Shown piece after piece: positions 5,511 through 7,501 of a stretch of DNA of 7,501 nt (position 1 is its first letter; the number at the start of each line of letters is the position of its first letter). Source of the DNA: Candidatus Aenigmatarchaeota archaeon (lineage in GTDB: Archaea; Aenigmatarchaeota; Aenigmatarchaeia; QMZP01); NCBI GenBank assembly GCA_003663225.1, contig QMZP01000030.1:1-7501 (forward strand). The letters run 5' to 3'. A model generated the notes under the pieces. It saw nothing but the letters and a program-made list of their open reading frames with translations. It made no database searches and was not told the origin of the DNA. A program made the translations under genes and the position numbers.

Positions 5511-6701
5511 TCATCTCACGTCTTCCTTGACTATGGAAGAGGGCTCAGTCCACTTTCCGGGCCATATCTTCCTTCCGGGGTATATGCTTGTCTTTATCCC
5601 TGTACTGGCGCCACGTCCTATTACGGTCCCGAACTTCCTCCTACCTGTGTCCTCCAGCTTGCCCTTCACCATTGTCCTTACGTTGGTTCCATCGTGCCTG
5701 AGATTGGCGGCCACTGTACCAGCCCCTATGTTGGCATCGGGGCAGATTACCGAATCACCGAAGTATGAGAGATGCCCTATCCTTACGCGGTCCATTATAA
5801 CACAGTTCTTCACCTCGACCGCATTGCCTATCCTGCATCTGTTGCCTATGGACGTGCAGGGCCGTATGTAGCAGTTGGGTCCTATGTCACAGTCTTCACC
5901 AATCACAACAGGCCCCTCAATGTAGCTGCCGCTCCGTATCACCGTGCCTTTGCCTATGGACACGCTCCCTTTTATAACCGCCCCGTCCTCTACGACCCCG
6001 CTGTTGAGCGCATCCTTCATCCTGGAGAGGATGAACTCGTTGGCGTTTATGAGATGCCATGGATACCCAACCGGTATCCAGTAGTCCCTCACCTTCTCAC
6101 AGAACACGTCTGTCTTGCCTGCAAGCGACTTTACGCCGTCAGTGAGCTCGTATTCGCCCCTTTCGGAGCGCCTGGCGTTCCTAAGCTCATCAAATATGGA
6201 ATCAGACAGTATGTAGAACGCTGTGTTGGCGAGGTTGCTCGGCGGGTTCGGGGACTTCTCGATAATGTCGGTCACCTTTCCGTCCTTAAGCAGGAAGACG
6301 CCGAATTTCCCAGGGTCGTCCACCTCCTTGCCGAGCACGCAGTTCTCATGCTTCGCGCATCTCTTCATGTCATCCTTTCCGTACAGGTCGTCCCCCATTA
6401 TGACCATTATCTTCCCGTCCACATGCTTCTCCGCCTGCATCAGCGCATGTCCTGTACCCAGCCTTTCCTTCTGCTCGACGTACTGGACAGGCTTTCCATC
6501 AAAGGAATTTCCGACCCTCTCCTCTATCACCTCCTTCCTGAACCCAACCACTATCACAAAACCGTCCACCAGCGGGGACGCGTTCTCCATGTTTCGGAAG
6601 ATTATCTCCTTGTTGGCAATCTTGATTATGGGCTTCGGCGTGTCAGCTGTTATGGGTTCTGTCCTCGTCGATTCACCTGCTGCTATTATCACGGCTTTCA
6701 T
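5511..6701 (-). CDS. glmU: Bifunctional GlmU-type sugar-1-phosphate nucleotidylyltransferase/acetyltransferase
   Basis: This 396-residue protein acetylates glucosamine-1-phosphate and couples it to UTP, giving UDP-N-acetylglucosamine for cell-surface glycans and glycosylation. Residues 1-225 are the nucleotidyltransferase domain: MKAVIIAAGESTR (1-13), TPKPI (21-25), GTGHAL (82-87), the metal-binding MGDD (102-105), EKSPNPPSNLANTAFY (148-163), GEYELTD (182-188) and YWIPVGYPWHLINAN (207-221). Residues about 235-392 are a left-handed beta-helix of hexapeptide repeats (IGKGTVI, IGEDCDIGPN, IGNRCRIGN). GHLSYFGDS (309-317) with H310, ANLRHDG (332-338) and GRRKFG (353-358) match the acetyltransferase site of Sulfurisphaera tokodaii ST0452, where I recall H308 as the catalytic base. 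The glycine loop reads GESTR instead of GxGTR, as ST0452-type proteins also vary here. It starts four bases after the glmS stop, so translational coupling is likely. Confidence 0.93.
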   Translation of the reverse strand: MKAVIIAAGESTRTEPITADTPKPIIKIANKEIIFRNMENASPLVDGFVIVVGFRKEVIEERVGNSFDGKPVQYVEQKERLGTGHALMQAEKHVDGKIMVIMGDDLYGKDDMKRCAKHENCVLGKEVDDPGKFGVFLLKDGKVTDIIEKSPNPPSNLANTAFYILSDSIFDELRNARRSERGEYELTDGVKSLAGKTDVFCEKVRDYWIPVGYPWHLINANEFILSRMKDALNSGVVEDGAVIKGSVSIGKGTVIRSGSYIEGPVVIGEDCDIGPNCYIRPCTSIGNRCRIGNAVEVKNCVIMDRVRIGHLSYFGDSVICPDANIGAGTVAANLRHDGTNVRTMVKGKLEDTGRRKFGTVIGRGASTGIKTSIYPGRKIWPGKWTEPSSIVKEDVR

Positions 6702-6705
6702 GGTA

Positions 6706-7501
6706 TCATTCCACTGTCACACTCTTGGCGAGGTTCCTCGGCTTGTCCGGATCCAGTCCCTTCAGGTCAGCGATGTGGTACGCCAGCAGCTGCAGGGGTA
6801 TTACATTGACCATGGGTGTGAGCTCGTCTATAGTCTTCGGTACCTTGATTACATGGTCTGCAAGCGACCTTATCTTATCATCGTCCTCTGTGACTACTGC
6901 TATTATCCTGCCCTTTCTCGCCTTCACCTCTTCCATGTTGTTGAGTATCTTGTCATGCGCCCCGTTCTTGGTCGCTATGAATACTACCGGCATGTTCTCG
7001 TCTATGAGGGCTATCGGCCCGTGCTTCATCTCCGCGGCAGGATATCCCTCGGCGTGTATGTAAGATATCTCTTTCAGCTTCAGGGCGCCTTCCAACGCCA
7101 CGGGGAAGTTTATCCCCCTTCCGAGGTAAAGGAAGTTCCTGCTGGCCTTGAACTCGTTCGCTATGCGCCTTATCTCCTCGTCGGACTCCAGCACCTTCCT
7201 TACCTTGCCGGGTATCCTCTTGAGCTCCTGAATGAACTCCTTATCTAAACCCTTGCCCATCTTCTGGCGCATGTAAAGGGCAAGGACTGACAGGGCAGCT
7301 ATCTGGCTCGTGAATGCCTTGGTGCTGGCGACCCCTATCTCGGGCCCGGCATGTATATACACACCCCCGCCAGCTTCCCTTGCTATCGTCGAGCCCACAA
7401 CGTTTATTATTCCGAGCGTTTGCGCTCCCCTTTTCTTGGCTTCTTCCATCGCTGCTAGTGTGTCAGCAGTCTCGCCTGACTGTGATATCGCGATGAAAAG
7501 G
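6706..7501 (-). CDS. glmS: Glutamine--fructose-6-phosphate aminotransferase GlmS, C-terminal part (5' end outside the window)
   Basis: GlmS makes glucosamine-6-phosphate from fructose-6-phosphate and glutamine, the first committed step to UDP-N-acetylglucosamine. Only the C-terminal isomerase half (264 residues of about 600) is in the window. The frame stays open to the right edge, so the ATG at 7449 is internal; 17 more residues precede it, including the sugar-phosphate-binding SQSGETADT. Further signatures are [39 protein letters not shown] (ending the first SIS domain), then [37 protein letters not shown] with the glutamate, lysine and histidine of the isomerase site. The C-terminus [13 protein letters not shown] is canonical and contains the catalytic C-terminal lysine. 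It heads a minus-strand operon with glmU four bases downstream. The glutaminase domain must lie beyond base 7501 and cannot be checked. Confidence 0.97.
   Translation of the reverse strand, partial: LFIAISQSGETADTLAAMEEAKKRGAQTLGIINVVGSTIAREAGGGVYIHAGPEIGVASTKAFTSQIAALSVLALYMRQKMGKGLDKEFIQELKRIPGKVRKVLESDEEIRRIANEFKASRNFLYLGRGINFPVALEGALKLKEISYIHAEGYPAAEMKHGPIALIDENMPVVFIATKNGAHDKILNNMEEVKARKGRIIAVVTEDDDKIRSLADHVIKVPKTIDELTPMVNVIPLQLLAYHIADLKGLDPDKPRNLAKSVTVE

Noticed and set aside
5772..6809. Long plus-strand open frame (345 codons) opposite glmU
   Set aside because: The minus strand encodes a full GlmU with all family motifs; the plus frame gives a histidine-, valine- and leucine-rich product with no recognisable domain. 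It is a shadow of biased codon use.
6223..7248. Long plus-strand open frame (341 codons) opposite glmU and glmS
   Set aside because: It runs antisense across two well-supported genes, has no promoter or Shine-Dalgarno sequence, and its product resembles no family.
7447..7449. ATG as the start of glmS
   Set aside because: The frame continues to the right edge and the upstream residues contain the SQSGETADT motif, so this methionine is internal.

Overview
The window looks like a stretch of an archaeal chromosome. Seven complete or nearly complete genes and two genes cut by the window edges fill almost all of it. Evidence for an archaeon: an archaeal/eukaryotic-type ribosomal protein L10e (uL16), an archaeal GlmU of the Sulfurisphaera ST0452 type, a thymidylate synthase joined to an MtrA-like domain, TATA-like boxes about 25 bp upstream of start codons, and heavy use of AGG and ATA codons. 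Short intergenic gaps and a shortened SMC arm would fit a compact-genome lineage such as the DPANN group (Micrarchaeota-like), but that placement is inference only. I see no mobile element, CRISPR array, RNA gene or phage gene, and no gene-free stretch longer than 75 bases.

Layout. Bases 1-1328 (+) hold the C-terminal part of an SMC protein. A small membrane-anchored coiled-coil protein (1355-1732, -) converges on it. A 49-bp divergent promoter region with one central TTTAAA element separates that gene from a large three-part thymidylate synthase (1782-3452, +). Next come a 100-residue unknown protein (3515-3817, +) whose start codon sits in a perfect 16-bp palindrome, a dCTP deaminase (3856-4446, +) and ribosomal protein L10e (4520-5029, +). 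The right third is a minus-strand run read from the right edge: glmS (C-terminal part), glmU four bases after it, then a four-helix membrane protein of unknown role whose stop lies 3 bp from that of L10e.

How the genes work together. Dcd makes dUTP (or dUMP if bifunctional) from dCTP, and the thymidylate synthase converts dUMP to dTMP, so 1782-4446 is a thymidylate supply cluster with an unknown protein in the middle. GlmS and GlmU catalyse the first and last two steps of UDP-N-acetylglucosamine synthesis; the phosphoglucosamine mutase step is not encoded here.

The most interesting item is the thymidylate synthase: an MtrA-like corrinoid-protein fold at the N-terminus that appears to lack the cobalt-ligand histidine, a ThyA catalytic domain, and a DUF4346-like C-terminal domain. 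The rest is mainly housekeeping with some unusual details. Family assignments and comparisons with E. coli, M. jannaschii, B. subtilis and S. tokodaii proteins come from memory of those families, not from a database search.
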